Positions 19,561 through 30,770 of a DNA stretch of 64,000 bases are shown here, in pieces. This stretch comes from Lepas anatifera (Eukaryota; Arthropoda; Thecostraca; Lepadidae), in assembly GCA_034440635.1 (NCBI GenBank), contig JAOTON010002066.1, positions 20,372 through 84,371 of the forward strand, read 5' to 3'. Position numbers and translations under genes: made by a program. The number at the start of each line of letters is the position of its first letter. Position 1 is the stretch's first letter. The notes under the pieces were generated by a model that searched no databases, was not told the DNA's origin, and saw only the letters and a program-made list of their open reading frames with translations.

Positions 19561-20799
19561 CCCTATTTCCGGCAGGGGGGGCTAATATTGCCCCCCTTCA
19601 GGTTTTTCGAGAATATCTCCGAAACGGCTTGCGATAGAACTTTGAAACTTCCTGACTTTTCCTAAAACTAGTACAGGCAGGTTTTCTGAAATTTTCAAGA
19701 TTATATATTTACCAGGGGCGGAGCTATGGCTGGGTTTTTGGGGAGGTTCTATCCACAAACCAAGTATTATCGTATGCGATGGGTTTTTTGTAAAAGGAAG
19801 CCGTCTCTGCTGATCCTGATACCAGTTATATGGTTTTATTATATCATTTTTTATGTGAGATGATAGTGCATTCACAATTGTCACTATTTGTATTCATCAG
19901 GGGCGGTTACAGCAGTTCAAAATGGGGGAATGTTATCAAGAAGGACTAAACGTTAGTAAGTGAGAAGACTGCTTACAGCCGTGCCAGGGCGAATACAATT
20001 GGGTATATGAAAATTCAAAATAGTTATAACCCAATTCTAGATTACCAGAGGCGTGTCCAGTCACTACACATTTTCAAAATGTATATTCCCAGCCAGTATC
20101 ACCGCCGCGACTCAATATCGTTGTATATTGAAAATGTGTTTCCAATCACCCCCACCCCCCACGACGAGTCCTTGATCCGCCTATGTCACCCCCTTTCCCA
20201 GAGCTGCCATGGGAGGGTAAAAATTATCAGAAATTAAATTTCAACTAGTCAAGGGACTAATATACTCATGCATACCATTCGCATATTGTTGGTATGCATT
20301 TTACCCCACTGTTTTACCTTACTGCATCCACCCCTGATGATTTTTTCACTTTTTTCTCATTTATTTATGTGTCAAAGATGCCAAGCAGTATATGACGGCT
20401 TCTAATCCGCGTAACAAAAACTTTTTAGGTTGTATATATTTCCCCTCATAGTCCTGGTCCTGGAACTGCCATTGAATTTCGAATTTTTGCGTAACTCGAG
20501 TATATGAAAATTTTGGGTCAATTATTTGTAAATCTGAACTAGTTTTGTGAAAATCGTACAACAGAGACAAGGGTTATGGAAAATCTAAAAAATACACAAA
20601 AATTGTATATTTTGCACGAACTTCTCCTAAAAAATGAAAATTTTGAAATTTTCTTTTTTTCAAAATAAAGTTTAGCAGCAGAGGAATCTATGGCACTTTG
20701 AATTTTCAAAATCGGCCGGTTAGATTACGAGATCTTAGGGGGGCCGATATTGCCCCCCTGCCGGAAATAGGGGTAGCCGGGAGCCTGACGGAAATAGGG
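19561..20799 (+). mobile_element. TTAA-flanked non-autonomous element, CCCTATTTCCG termini
   Basis: A 1,239-bp unit lies between TTAA at 19557-19560 and TTAA at 20800-20803. The termini are inverted copies of CCCTATTTCCG-CAG, and the right end carries this motif twice (20760-20771 and 20787-20799). Next to the termini are G/C palindromes with an AATATT-type centre. The TTAA duplication and CCC start fit piggyBac-like elements, though Kolobok-type elements also use TTAA. No transposase frame is present. The repeat shared with 7995-8290 occupies 19575-19870 inside it. Confidence 0.75.
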
Positions 20800-20891
20800 T
20801 TAACTTACAGAAAATTGACTTGAAGTCCCAGTTTAGTTGAAGCTCGGAATGAGCCTGGGTGAAGCCCGTTATCAGCCCGACATTGGCTTAA

Positions 20892-21733
20892 CACGCGCAT
20901 TGACGGGGGTCTGAGCCACCTTCGCATTGACGGGGGGCGGGTACCCGCCCCCCCTAAGATCTCGAGAACCACGGTAGGTAGCGAAAAACGGTAAACGGCG
21001 TTGGGCTGCCCATCCACTTCTCCATCGAAAACATTTGAACCATTTTTTTGTCAGGTCACATTTAAGGTCACGAGAGGTCAAAACATGCCCGTCATAGGGA
21101 TAACATGTAAATTCAGTTTTTCGGGCATTACATCTGAACAAGTAAAGATAGAGCAAAACGACTTGAACTATATGAATCCTCTTAGCAAGCCGAATCGAAT
21201 GATATATAATTTGACCTTGCTAGGTCAAATCAAGGATTTGACCTGACCTGAGGTCAGGTCAGGGTCAAATTATATAAAATGCATATCATTAGAGCCGCAA
21301 AGCCCAGGCGAGTCTAATGCAGCTAAAATAAATGCTCTATCACCATCCGTTACTGAGTTATTCCGTAAAAACCATTTTTCCCATGTATTTCCAATGGAGA
21401 GGTCATGCCTCGTACCTGACCTTAGGTCATCGATATCAAAAATACCGGAACATATGTTAGAGAACTTGGTGGGGCCATTATGTGATATGAGTTTCAATCG
21501 GATAAGTTCACCCTGCTCCGACTTATGCTATCTTAAACTTTTTTTGAGGTCGGGTCACTTGACCTGTACTGGTGACCTGACCTGAGATGACCTAACCTTA
21601 AAATTTTCACAGAAGTTGTAAAAATGATGAGGGAAAAGGTATACCAAGTACGGCGGCGCTACGCGCCGCCGTTTTTCTACTATCTTTGAAAAACCCGAGG
21701 GGGGCGGGTACCTGCCCCCCGTCAATGCGCGTG
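20892..21733 (+). mobile_element. TTAA-flanked MITE, CACGCGCATTGACGGGG termini, copy 1
   Basis: The 842-bp unit is bounded by TTAA (20888-20891 and 21734-21737) and has inverted ends CACGCGCATTGACGGGG and CCCCGTCAATGCGCGTG. Inside each end is a G/C palindrome centred on GGTACC. The body is packed with AGGTCA/TGACCT hexamers and local palindromes. Copies with about the same length lie at 31162-32026 and 59922-60783, and diverged relatives at about 34565-35390 and 56485-57310. It is inserted in an older CTAGAGGTGGG/GCCCGGG-type repeat seen on both sides (about 20804-20887 and 21738-21830), a relative of which is at about 1320-1450. Confidence 0.85.
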
Positions 21734-21858
21734 TTAAATCAGGCCTTCAGGCCCGGTCAAAGCCCGCGGGCCTGGGCCGGGCTTTTGCCCCGGGCCCCCG
21801 GGCCTAGAAAGTCCCACCTCTAGTCAGAACCTCCAAAACAAAGAGGACATACCTATTT

Positions 21859-22498
21859 ACCCCGGTTACGCTCACCAGAGGCGCTAGTGCTCCCTCCAAG
21901 GTGGCCGCGAAAGAGGGACTCCGAAAGGTAAACAACGTTAGTGGGGCCTGGGAATAGCATGGTAAGCGGTGAATTATACGTGTTTTATGTTTGGTATGTG
22001 GCAGCAGCTTATAACCAGCCACTGCGGAAGGCAGAGAAGAATCCAAATTCGAAGAGTTTTTGGTCCCAAGGAGCAAAGCTTGTAGTCAGCATCAGGTTGA
22101 AGTTTGCTCCCCCCACTTCTTTGCCGGTGGCGACGCTTGTGTTTGGAAACGCATTCTCCATCGTATATTCAAACTGGAATTTCAGACAGCTTGAAACAAA
22201 TAAAGGCGTATATCTACCGAATTATTTCAAGATGTCAATTTTCCGGGCTAAAAAGGAATGCAGCCACAGGCGGATCCAGGGGGACGGCAAAGTGGGCACA
22301 TGCCCCATAGGCAGATCCAAGGGGCAAATGGAGTATGTGCCCCCACCATCGACCCTCGGCGCCCCCTGAAATGGCCACGCCCCTGAAAGTTCGCTTCCCA
22401 CCACCACCCCTCTCCCAGGATACAAAAGTCGGTTCCCACCGATAAGGTTTTGCTCCCATCCGATAGGGTTTCCCGGTCAAGAATGGTGCGCCGCCCCC
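21859..22498 (+). repeat. Left arm of 640-bp inverted repeat around THAP exon
   Basis: This arm is the reverse complement of 23524-24162 along its whole length with few differences. The outer end starts ACCCCGGTTACGCTCACC and the inner end lies in a GGCGGATCC-type MITE. The roughly 1.0-kb spacer holds a THAP exon and a hAT MITE. Long inverted arms around a DNA-binding exon are compatible with a foldback-type DNA transposon, but no target duplication was found. Confidence 0.85.
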
Positions 22499-22847
22499 CA
22501 TCCAATATCACTCTTCAAACGAAATTGGAGAACGATTTCATAAAAAATTGCTAATGTATTGGCCTCGGTCATCGAAAGTGTTGGCACCTGGCTGATTTTT
22601 TTGAAAACGCCAGTAGAGGGACTGACGTCTGGCGCGGCTGCTTCATATCCGGCGCATTGTTGAACGCGATATAGATTTTGAACGTTTATTTTCAGTCGTG
22701 GTGAACTCGTTGCTGTGAAAAAGTGTAGTTCATGTTGGGTGGACGTGAATATTGAAGACTGGCGTTATTTTCTTGTTTGTTATAATCTTGGAAAGTTCAA
22801 AGAAAATGGAGGTGAGACGGATAACCATTACATCCAATCAGAACTGA

Positions 22848-23031
22848 TGCGTTCCTCAGTGTGTATCCTTCCGAAGAAAGTGTCCAAGTCTCAGCTTTCA
22901 CAAGTTTCCTCAGGATAAGGTGCTGTCCAAGCAGTGGAAGTCGAAACTGAGAATTAGGAAGAAGATGGGCTCAAATGCTGCTGTCTGTTGCAGACATTTT
23001 CAGCCATCTGACTTCCATTCACATCCACCTG
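22848..23031 (+). CDS. THAP-type zinc finger exon fragment
   Basis: The frame opens after a TGA at 22845-22847 and encodes a C2CH THAP domain: a C-x3-C pair, then SFHKFPQDK at about 22893-22919, a W ten codons on, then VCCRHF-PSDF. SFHKFP and C-x-x-HF-P--F are hallmark THAP motifs; the Cx3C pair is one residue shorter than the most common spacing. The frame runs into CCT/GGTAAGC at 23029, a good 5' splice donor, and stops 14 bases later. THAP domains bind DNA in host regulators and in P-element and Kolobok-type transposases. It is a single exon at most; no partner exon is seen. The position between inverted repeat arms favours a transposon origin. Confidence 0.68.
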
Positions 23032-23047
23032 GTAAGCGGCTGTGAGG

Positions 23048-23392
23048 CCAGTGTGCAAAGTATGACATTTTCGACGAGATCTCGTCCGTGCGAGTTCCCT
23101 TGGAGACAGGACCGAGTGGTGCGAACTTTATCAACCTGGTGCGAATTTGCGAGGTTAGTGACACTTAAACTTAACAAATAATGGCTGAATGGCCATTAAG
23201 ACACAGGAGGTGCCTTATAAAAAGTCCTTAACTGACTAATGATTGAGGTAGCATTGCATTGTAGGGGTAGGAATGGGTGCATTTTTTCCCTGGTATGTGG
23301 CAGATTGGTGCAAATTTTTGGAGGCTGGTGGTGCGAGAATTTTAGATGGCTGGTGCGACTCGTCTGGCCTGCTGCCATACTTTGCAGACTGG
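23048..23392 (-). mobile_element. hAT-type MITE copy 2, perfect 8-bp TSD
   Basis: This 345-bp copy is inverted relative to the copies at 10974 and 25432. It begins CCAGTGTGCAAAGTATGACA and ends TGCCATACTTTGCAGACTGG. The flanking 8-mers are identical, CTGTGAGG (23040-23047 and 23393-23400). It landed within 20 bases of the THAP exon splice donor. Confidence 0.85.
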
Positions 23393-23523
23393 CTGTGAGG
23401 CAATCTCCAGTTCTGCTTATGCCTCCTTCCACTCCCTTGAGCCTGCTTCTAGCAGGACTAAGCCTTAATCCTTGGGCCGTCATCATAGGCGGATCCAGGA
23501 TTGCCGATCAGGGGTGCCTTCCC

Positions 23524-24162
23524 GGGGGCGGCGCACCATTCTTGACCGGGAAACCCTATCGGATGGGAGCAAAACCCTATCGGTGGGAGCCGACTTTCGT
23601 ATCCTGGGAGGGGGTGGTGGTGGGAAGCGAAATTTCAGGGGGCGTGGCCATTTCAGGGGGCGCCGAGGGTCGATGGTGGGGGCACATATTCCCTTTGCCC
23701 CTGGATCTGCCTATGGGGCATGTGCCCACTTTGCCGTCCCCCTGGATCCGCCTGTGGCTGCATTCCTTTTTAGCCCGGAAAATTGACATCTTGAAATAAT
23801 TCGGTAGATATACGCCTTTATTTGTTTCAAGCTGTCTGAAATTCCAGTTTGAATATACGATGGAAAATGCGTTTCCAAACACAAGCGTCGCCACCGGCAA
23901 AGAAGTGGGGGGAGCAAACTTCAACCTGATGCTGACTACAAGCTTTGCTCCTTGGGACCAAAAACTCTTCGAATTTGGATTCTTCTCTGCCTTCCGCAGT
24001 GGCTGGTTATAAGCCGCTGCCACATACCAAACATAAAACACGTATAATTCACCGCTTACCATGCTATTCCCGGGGCCCACTAACGTTGTTTACCTCTCGG
24101 AGTCCCTCTTTCGCGGCCATCTTGGAGGGCACACTAGCGCCTCTGGTGAGCGTAACCGGGGT
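23524..24162 (+). repeat. Right arm of 640-bp inverted repeat
   Basis: Reverse complement of 21859-22498. It includes GGCGGATCC-type sequences, with a further MITE end at about 23487 pairing with CTGGATCCGCCTG at 23742-23754. The segment around 23885-24010 (GCGTCGCCACCGGCAAAG to CCGCAGTGGCTGG) is also found, diverged, at 43080-43205. Confidence 0.85.
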
Positions 24163-24989
24163 CAATAGCTTTCAAAATAAAACACAGATGCCAAGTAAGG
24201 GTCTCTGATCAGACAAAAAGGAAACATTAAATAATTATTCTGATTCGTGCGATAAAGACATCTGAAAACTTTTGTCGAATCAAAGGTCCAAATTTCAATG
24301 CTAATAGTAGCATTTGCTATTAATAGGCGGAATGAAAAGGGTGGCGGCAGATGGCGCATTTAGGACCAAGGAATAAAAAAGCATGAGGGTAAATAAATAT
24401 TTGTATCACTTTATGAATTATCACGTGATATTTACTGGTTTTGCCTTAAGGCTAATTAAGATTGAAACCATACTCGGCTAAATTTGTTCTTCAAAGACAG
24501 CAATGGCGCACCCAACACGACCACCGCGGTATTTATGACGAATAGGTCATATGAGAGGAAGCGGTGTTTAGGACGGATGCGTCATAAACACCGCCGTTTT
24601 TATGACGAATAGATCATAAATACTGCAAGCGTTTCTAGCGTTGCTGGAGCGGAAATGCGTTTCAGAAAAGAGGTGGACTGAATTAAAGGAAGCTTTCAGC
24701 AAGTCCACGGCTTTGGATACGCCATTTTGGAAACGCATAGGTGAGCGCGAGGGGTTGGTTGATTGCTTCGGCCTGTCTTTCACAGTTTACCAGGGATCAT
24801 TACGGATTTTAATACAGGCTGTAAGCGATTATTTAAAGCATAGTCTGAGTATGTAACATTGTATTTTCTACTTAACCCTGGCTGATAGATTTAGAGGTCA
24901 GAATGGAAGGTACCTATACGCGTTATGCTCTGTCAAGGGAATTGCATGCCAGATGGAAGGCCACATGATAACCTTGGAATGCCCTAGGT
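24163..24989. other. Unassigned, with local palindromes
   Basis: No coding region is supported. At about 24525-24625 the motif TTTATGACGAATAGRTCAT occurs twice around an inverted TATGACG-type segment, giving an imperfect palindrome, probably another small repeat. The rest shows nothing recognisable. Confidence 0.45.
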
Positions 24990-25190
24990 GTACAGGTATT
25001 TTTAGGTATTCCCGGTGCCTCTCATTTGCGCTGTCATTGAGCTCATGATGAGCCATCACCAGACTAAGTCAGGATTTTGTACAATATCTCTGCCCAGTGT
25101 ACGTCAATGTTCTTGAAGCAGGTTGGGAACAGCGAGTTGAGGACCCAGTCCCTACTTTATTGGGTTGTGAACTTTATAAGGCTTGGTACA
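24990..25190 (-). pseudogene. CR1/L2-like LINE 3' end relic
   Basis: On the minus strand the last codons of a CR1/L2 ORF2 are recognisable as W-LNSLFP, then CFKNI-DVHWAEILYK-LT before a stop near 25075. They match the intact element's LPAW...SFKNSIDKFWAEHMYTFPT with an internal deletion. The downstream tail near 24990-25010 has GGTATTTTTAGGTATT-like repeats, as at the 3' end near 1600. This is a short dead fragment. Confidence 0.65.
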
Positions 25191-25431
25191 GTATGTTTAT
25201 TATATACATTGTGATCAACAGTTTAAGGGATTGAAGCTGGTTCCCACTTTTCCGAAGGTGGGAAGTTTTGACGTCCTGTTGGGGCAGCCTCGAGAGAGGC
25301 TGACCTACCAGTTTGGGGCTGCTTTTGCCCATTTTTGGGGCAGGTAAGAAAATTTTGTGGCAGAAAATGACCCTGAAGTGGACATAGGCATGTGATTTTT
25401 GTTTTCCAGATACTCCCCTGTTGTGTAAAAT

Positions 25432-25776
25432 CCAGCCTGCAAAGTACGGCAACAGGCAGGACGAGTCGCACCAGCCATCTAAAATTCTCTCACCACCAGC
25501 CTCCAAGAAGTTGCGGAAATGTCATATACATGGGAGAAAATGCACCCATTCCTACCCATCCAATGCAATGCTACCTCTTATTACTAAGGGACTTTTTCTC
25601 AAGCCACCTCGTCTGTCTTAATAACCATTTAGTATTTGTTTGGTTTAATTGTCACCTTCCTCTCACCAGTCTTACAAATTCGCACCAGGTTGATACAATT
25701 TGCACCACTTGCTTCTATCTCTAAGGGCACTCACACTAAGGAGATCTTGTCAGAAATGTCATACTTTGCAAACTGG
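25432..25776 (+). mobile_element. hAT-type MITE copy 3, near-perfect 8-bp TSD
   Basis: The 345-bp copy begins CCAGCCTGCAAAGTACGGCA and ends TGTCATACTTTGCAAACTGG. The flanking 8-mers TGTAAAAT (25424-25431) and TGTGAAAT (25777-25784) match at seven of eight positions. It has the same orientation as the copy at 10974. Confidence 0.83.
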
Positions 25777-26279
25777 TGTGAAATGAACATTCTTAAAGGG
25801 AATTTGGCACCTTGGTCGAATCGTGGAATTTAGTGCAATTAGGCGTACTTTTAGCCAAAAATAATGAAACCACTCATGATTTCTGTGAAAATGTTCAATA
25901 AGCTCAATATTTTGTTTTTAAAAATACTCCTCTAGGAAAATAAATATCTGCCTGTGGATGTCATGATCTGGCAGCCACTACCATACTTGAAACGCTTCAA
26001 GGGCTTCGATTCGCTGATGCTCATTGTGACGTCAGCATATGTCATCACCCCGGAAGCTCACAACAATGGCTGCCTAGTGGGGGGCTGATGAGGGGGCTGG
26101 TGTCAGGTAGGTTTTAGCTTTTTCTACTGAAATATTGAGTTCCAAGACAAATGATATATGGAGTACTGGGTTTTCTGACTTGCTTTAAAACTTGGCAATC
26201 TCATTTAAAATCATGTTTTGAAGGTGCCACATTCCTTTTAAGCACCAGCGGAGGGAAAGTGCCCCATCCACCGAATTTC

Positions 26280-29200
26280 TCTTCACTGACTGTCTGTTCA
26301 CCTGACAGTATGTATGTCTGCCTGACAGTTTGTATGTCTGCCTGACTGTATGTCTGCCTGACTGACTGTCTGTCTGTCTGTCTGACTGTCTGACTGACTG
26401 ACTGACTGACTGACTGACTGACTGACTGACTGACTGACTGACAGACAAAATGACTGGATTTCTCTTTATTTTTCTGTATATCTGCCTGGAAGTTTCTGTA
26501 TGTCTGTCTGACTGTCCCTGTATGTTTGTCTGGCTATCTCTGTATGTATGTATGTCTGGCTGTTCTGTCTGTCTGTATGTAGACCTGGCTTCCTCTGTCT
26601 GCCTGCCTGTCTCTCTGGCTCTGTATTCTCTGTATGTTTGTCTGCCTGGATGTCTGTGTATTTTTCTGTATGTATGTCTGACTGTCACTGTATGTCTGTC
26701 TGCCTCCCTGCCTGTCTGACTGTCTGTCTGTCCCCCTGACTGTCTCTCCATCTGTCTGTCTGACTGTATGTCTGTCTTCCTTTCTGACCGGTTTCCTGAC
26801 TGTCTTCCTTACTGCCTAACTGGCTGTGTCTGTCTGTCTGTCTTCCTGCCTGCCTGCCTGCCTACCTGACCTGACCTGGCTTACTGACTGGCTGACTGAT
26901 TCTGTCTGTCTGTCTGCATTTTTCTGTATATCTGTCTGACTGTTTGCCTGGATGTCTGTGTACTTTTCTGTATGTCTCTGATTGTCCCTGCATGGTTTTC
27001 TGGCTATATCTGTATGTATGTATGTCTGTCTGTTCTGTCGGTCTGTATGTATGTAGACCTGGCTTCCTCTGTCTGCCTCTGTATTCTCTGTATGTCTGTC
27101 TGTCTGGATGTCTTTGTATTTTTCTGTTTGTATGTCTGACTGTCTCCATATGTCTGTCTAGCTGTGTCTGTATGTCTGTCTGAATGCCTGTATGTTTACT
27201 GTCTCTGTTTGTCTGCCTGTCTGCCTGCCTGTCTCCCTGTCTGTCTGCCTGCCTGCCTGCCTGACTGTCTTTCTGCCTGTTTGCCTTCCTGACTGTCTGT
27301 CTTCCTTACTGTCTGTCTGCCTGCCTGCCTACCTGCCTACCTGCCTGACTGTCTGTATGTCTGCCTGACTGTCTGTTCACCTGACAGTATGTATTTCTGC
27401 CTGACAGTCTGCCTGTCTGACTGACTGTCTGTCTGCCTGTCTGATTGTGTGACTGACTGTGTGACTGACTGTCTGCCTGCCTGGATGTCTCTGTCTGTCT
27501 GCCTGCCTGCCTGTCTCAAAGTTTGTCTGTCTGCCTGACAGTCTGTATGTTCATCTGACAGTATGTATGTCCGCCGGACTGCCTGTCTGTCTGACTGTCT
27601 GTCTGCCTGCCTGTCTGTCTGATTGTGTGACTGACTGTCTGACTGTGTGACTGACTCCCTGACTGTGTGACTGACTCCCTGCCTGCCTGACTGTCTGTAT
27701 GTCTGCCTGACTGTGTCCGTCCATCTGTCTGCCTGACTGCCTGTCTGCTTGAATGTCTGTCTGTCAGACTTTGTCTGTCTGGCTGTCTGCCTGTCTGCTT
27801 GTCTGCCTGCATTTTCTGTATATCTGTCTCACTGTCTGCCTGGATGTCTCTGTAATTTTCTGTATGTCTCTGACTGTCCCTATATGTCTGTCTAGCTGTC
27901 TCTGTATGTATGTCTCGCTGGCTGTTCTGTCTGTATGTACTTAGACCTGGCTTCCTCTGTCTGTCTGCCTACCTGTCTGTCTGCCTCTGTATGCTCTGTA
28001 TGTCTGTCTGCCTGGATTTCTCTGTACTTTTTTGTATGTCTCTGACTGTCCCTGTATGTTTTTTATCTGGCTATATCTGTATGTATGTCTGTTCTGTCTG
28101 TCTGTCTGTATGTATGTAGACTTGGCTTCCTCTGTTCTGCCTCTGTATTCTCTGTATGTCTGTCAGCCTGGATGTCTGTGTATTTTTCTGTATATATGTC
28201 TGACTGTCTCTGTATGTCTGTCTGGTTGTCTGAATGTGTGCTGTCTGTTTGTCTGCCTGTCTCCCTGTATGTCTGTCTGCCTGCCTGACTGTATCTGTCT
28301 GTCCGTCTGTCTTCCTGATTGTCTGTCTGTCTGTCTGTCTGCCTACCTGCCTGACTGTATGTCTGCCTGACTGTCTGTTCACCTGACAGTATGTATGTCT
28401 GCCTGTCTGACTGACTGTCTGCATGTCTGTCTGATTGTGTGACTGACTGTCTGCCTGTCTGAAAGAATGTCAGACAGCCGTCCCGGTAGCTCAGTTAGTA
28501 GAGCGTTGGGCGCCGGCCCGCTGCTCAGAAGCATGCAGTGGCAGTGCATGTCCAGGCTTGGGATCGGTCACCTGAGACGCTCTGGCGCTCAATAGTTTAC
28601 CCGACGTACAGGTCGGCTGGCAACTGACTGGTGAGAGGGTGACCTGAGCGGGGCGGCCGTCCCTGTGCTTTGTGGGACGTTAAACTTTGGCTTATAAATC
28701 AACCCTTCATTGTGGGAGTTGCTAGTTTGGGTGGTGGGGTCGGGGTCTCCGTGACAAGTCCCTTGATGACTTTAGTGAGACTCCGACTCCAACAGTCGAA
28801 CTGAGAAACAACTTGGTCAAAATTTATAAAAATAAAAAAGGCTGTCTGTCTGCCTGACAGTCTGTCTGTTCATCTGACAGTATGTATGTCTGCCTGACTA
28901 CCTGTCTGCCTGACTGTCTGTCTGCCTAACTATCTGTCTGTCTGTCTGATTGTGTGACTGACTGTCTGACTGTGTGACTGACTGTCTGACTGTGTGACTG
29001 ACTGTCTGTCCGTCTGTCTGTATGTCTCCCTGCCTGCCTGTCTCCCTGTCTGTCTGCCTGCCTGCCTGTTTCCCTGTCTACCTGCCTGCCTGACTCTGTC
29101 TGTCCGTCTGTCTGCCTGACTGTCAGTCTGCTTGAATGTATGTCTGTCAGACTATCTGTCTGGCTGTCTGTCTGCCTGTCTGCTTGTCTGCCTGCATTTT

Positions 29201-30770
29201 TTTCTGTATGTGTCTGACTGTCCCTGTATGTCTGTCTGGCTGTCTCTGTATGTATGTCTCTCTGGCTGTTCTGTCTGTATGTACTTAGACCTGGCTTCCA
29301 CTGTCTGCCTGCCTACCTGTCTGTCTGCCTCTGTATTCTCTGTATGTCTGTCTGCCTGGATGTCTCTGTACTTTTTGTATGTCACTGACTGTCCCTGTAT
29401 GTTTTTCTGGCTATATCTGTATGTATGTATGTCTGTCTGTATGTATGTAGACTTGGCTTCCTCTGTCTGCCTCTGTGTTCTCTGTATGTCTGTCTGCCTG
29501 GATGTCTGTGTATTTTTTGTATGTATGTCTGACTGTCTCTGTATGTCTGTCTAGCTGCCTCTGTATGTCTGTCTGGTTGTCTGAATGTTTGCTGTCTCTG
29601 TTTGTCTGCCTGTCTCCCTGTCTGTCTGCCTGCCTGCCTGCCTGACTGTCTCTGTCTGTACGTCTGTCTTCCTGACTGGCTGTCTGTCTTCATTCTGTCT
29701 GTCTTCCTTACTGTCTGTCTGCCTACCTGCCTCACTGTCTGTTCACCTGACAGTATGTATGTCTGCCTGACAGTCTGCCTGTCTGACTAACTGTCTGTCT
29801 GTCTGATTGTGTGACTGACTGTCTACCTGCCTGCCTGCCTGAAAGTCTGTCTGTCTGCCTGACAGTCTGTCTGTTCACCTGACAGTATGTATGTCTGCTT
29901 GACTGTATGTCTGCCTGACTGTCTGTCTGTCTGATTGTGTGACTGACAGTCTGTGTGACTGACTGTCTGTCTCCCTGCCTGCCTGTCTCCCTGTCTGTCT
30001 GCCCGCCTGTTTCCCTGTCTTCCTGCCTGCCTGACTGTCTGTATGTCTGCCTGACTCTGTCTGTCCATCTGTCTGCCTGACTGTCTGCTTGAATGTCTGT
30101 CTGTCAGACTCTGTCTGTCTGGCTGTCTGCCTGCCTGTCTGCTTGTCTGCCTGCATTTTTCTGTATATCAGTCTGACTGTCTGAATGGATGTCTCTGTAC
30201 TTTTCTGTATGTCTCTGACTGTCCCTGTATGTCTGTCTGGCTGTCTCTGTATGTATGTCTCTCTGGCTGTTCTGTCTGTCTGTATGTACTTAGACCTGGC
30301 TTCCTCTGTCTGTCTGCCTACCTGTCTGTCTGCCTCTGTATTCTCTGTATGTCTGTCTGCCTGGATGTCTCTGTATTTTTCTGTATGTATGTCTGACTGT
30401 CTCTGTAAGTCTGTCTGACTGTCCCTGTATTTTGTCTGTTCTGTCTGTCTGTATGTATTTAGATCTGGCTTCCTCTGAATATCTGGCAATGTTTGTCTGG
30501 TTGTGTCTTTGTTTATTTCTGTCTATGTCGATCTGTCTCCGTTTATATGTTTCTGTCTATCTTGTTCTCTCACTGTTTGTCTGTGTTTCTGTTTATCCCT
30601 GTCTATCTCTGGCTTTCTGGAAGTTTTTCTTTCTCTGTCTGTATGTCTCTGTCTGTCTGGCTGACTGGCTGGCTGGCTCACATATAGGCTTAGCAGTCTA
30701 CATGTCCTAAAATTCCAAGGTCTGTCTCTGTTTGTATGTTTGTGTGTTTCTGTCTGTCTTTCTGTTTTTC
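26280..30770 (+). repeat. CTGT/CTGC-type satellite array with higher-order structure
   Basis: The array looks like a simple tetranucleotide but contains recurring longer units. A marker TAGAC(C/T)TGGCTTCCTCTG recurs near 26579, 27053, 27943, 28118, 29286, 29449, 30294 and 30461. From 27943 on, the markers form pairs about 165-175 bp apart that repeat roughly every 1.0 kb once the SINE at 28480 is discounted. A pure GACT run lies at 26385-26440. Long open frames here (Cys-Leu-Ser-Val on plus, Gln-Thr-Asp-Arg on minus) are repeat artefacts. The inverted copy is at 61160-64000. Confidence 0.9.
28480..28840 (+). mobile_element. tRNA-derived SINE inside satellite array
   Basis: The 5' head is tRNA-like: acceptor-like GTCCCGG, TA, then a perfect D stem GCTC...GAGC with box A TAGCTCAGTTAG at 28487-28498. 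Box B is poorly kept. A conserved body of about 250 bp follows, including CTTTGTGGGACGTTAAAC, and the unit ends in an AT-rich tail ATTTATAAAAATAAAAAAG. It interrupts the CTGT array cleanly. The right arm carries the same SINE at the matching place, so insertion predates the inverted duplication. Confidence 0.8.

Noticed and set aside
26185..30710. Many open frames rich in Cys-Leu-Ser-Val (plus) or Gln-Thr-Asp-Arg (minus)
   Set aside because: They are translations of the CTGT/CTGC array, with the same periodic composition in every frame and no domain.
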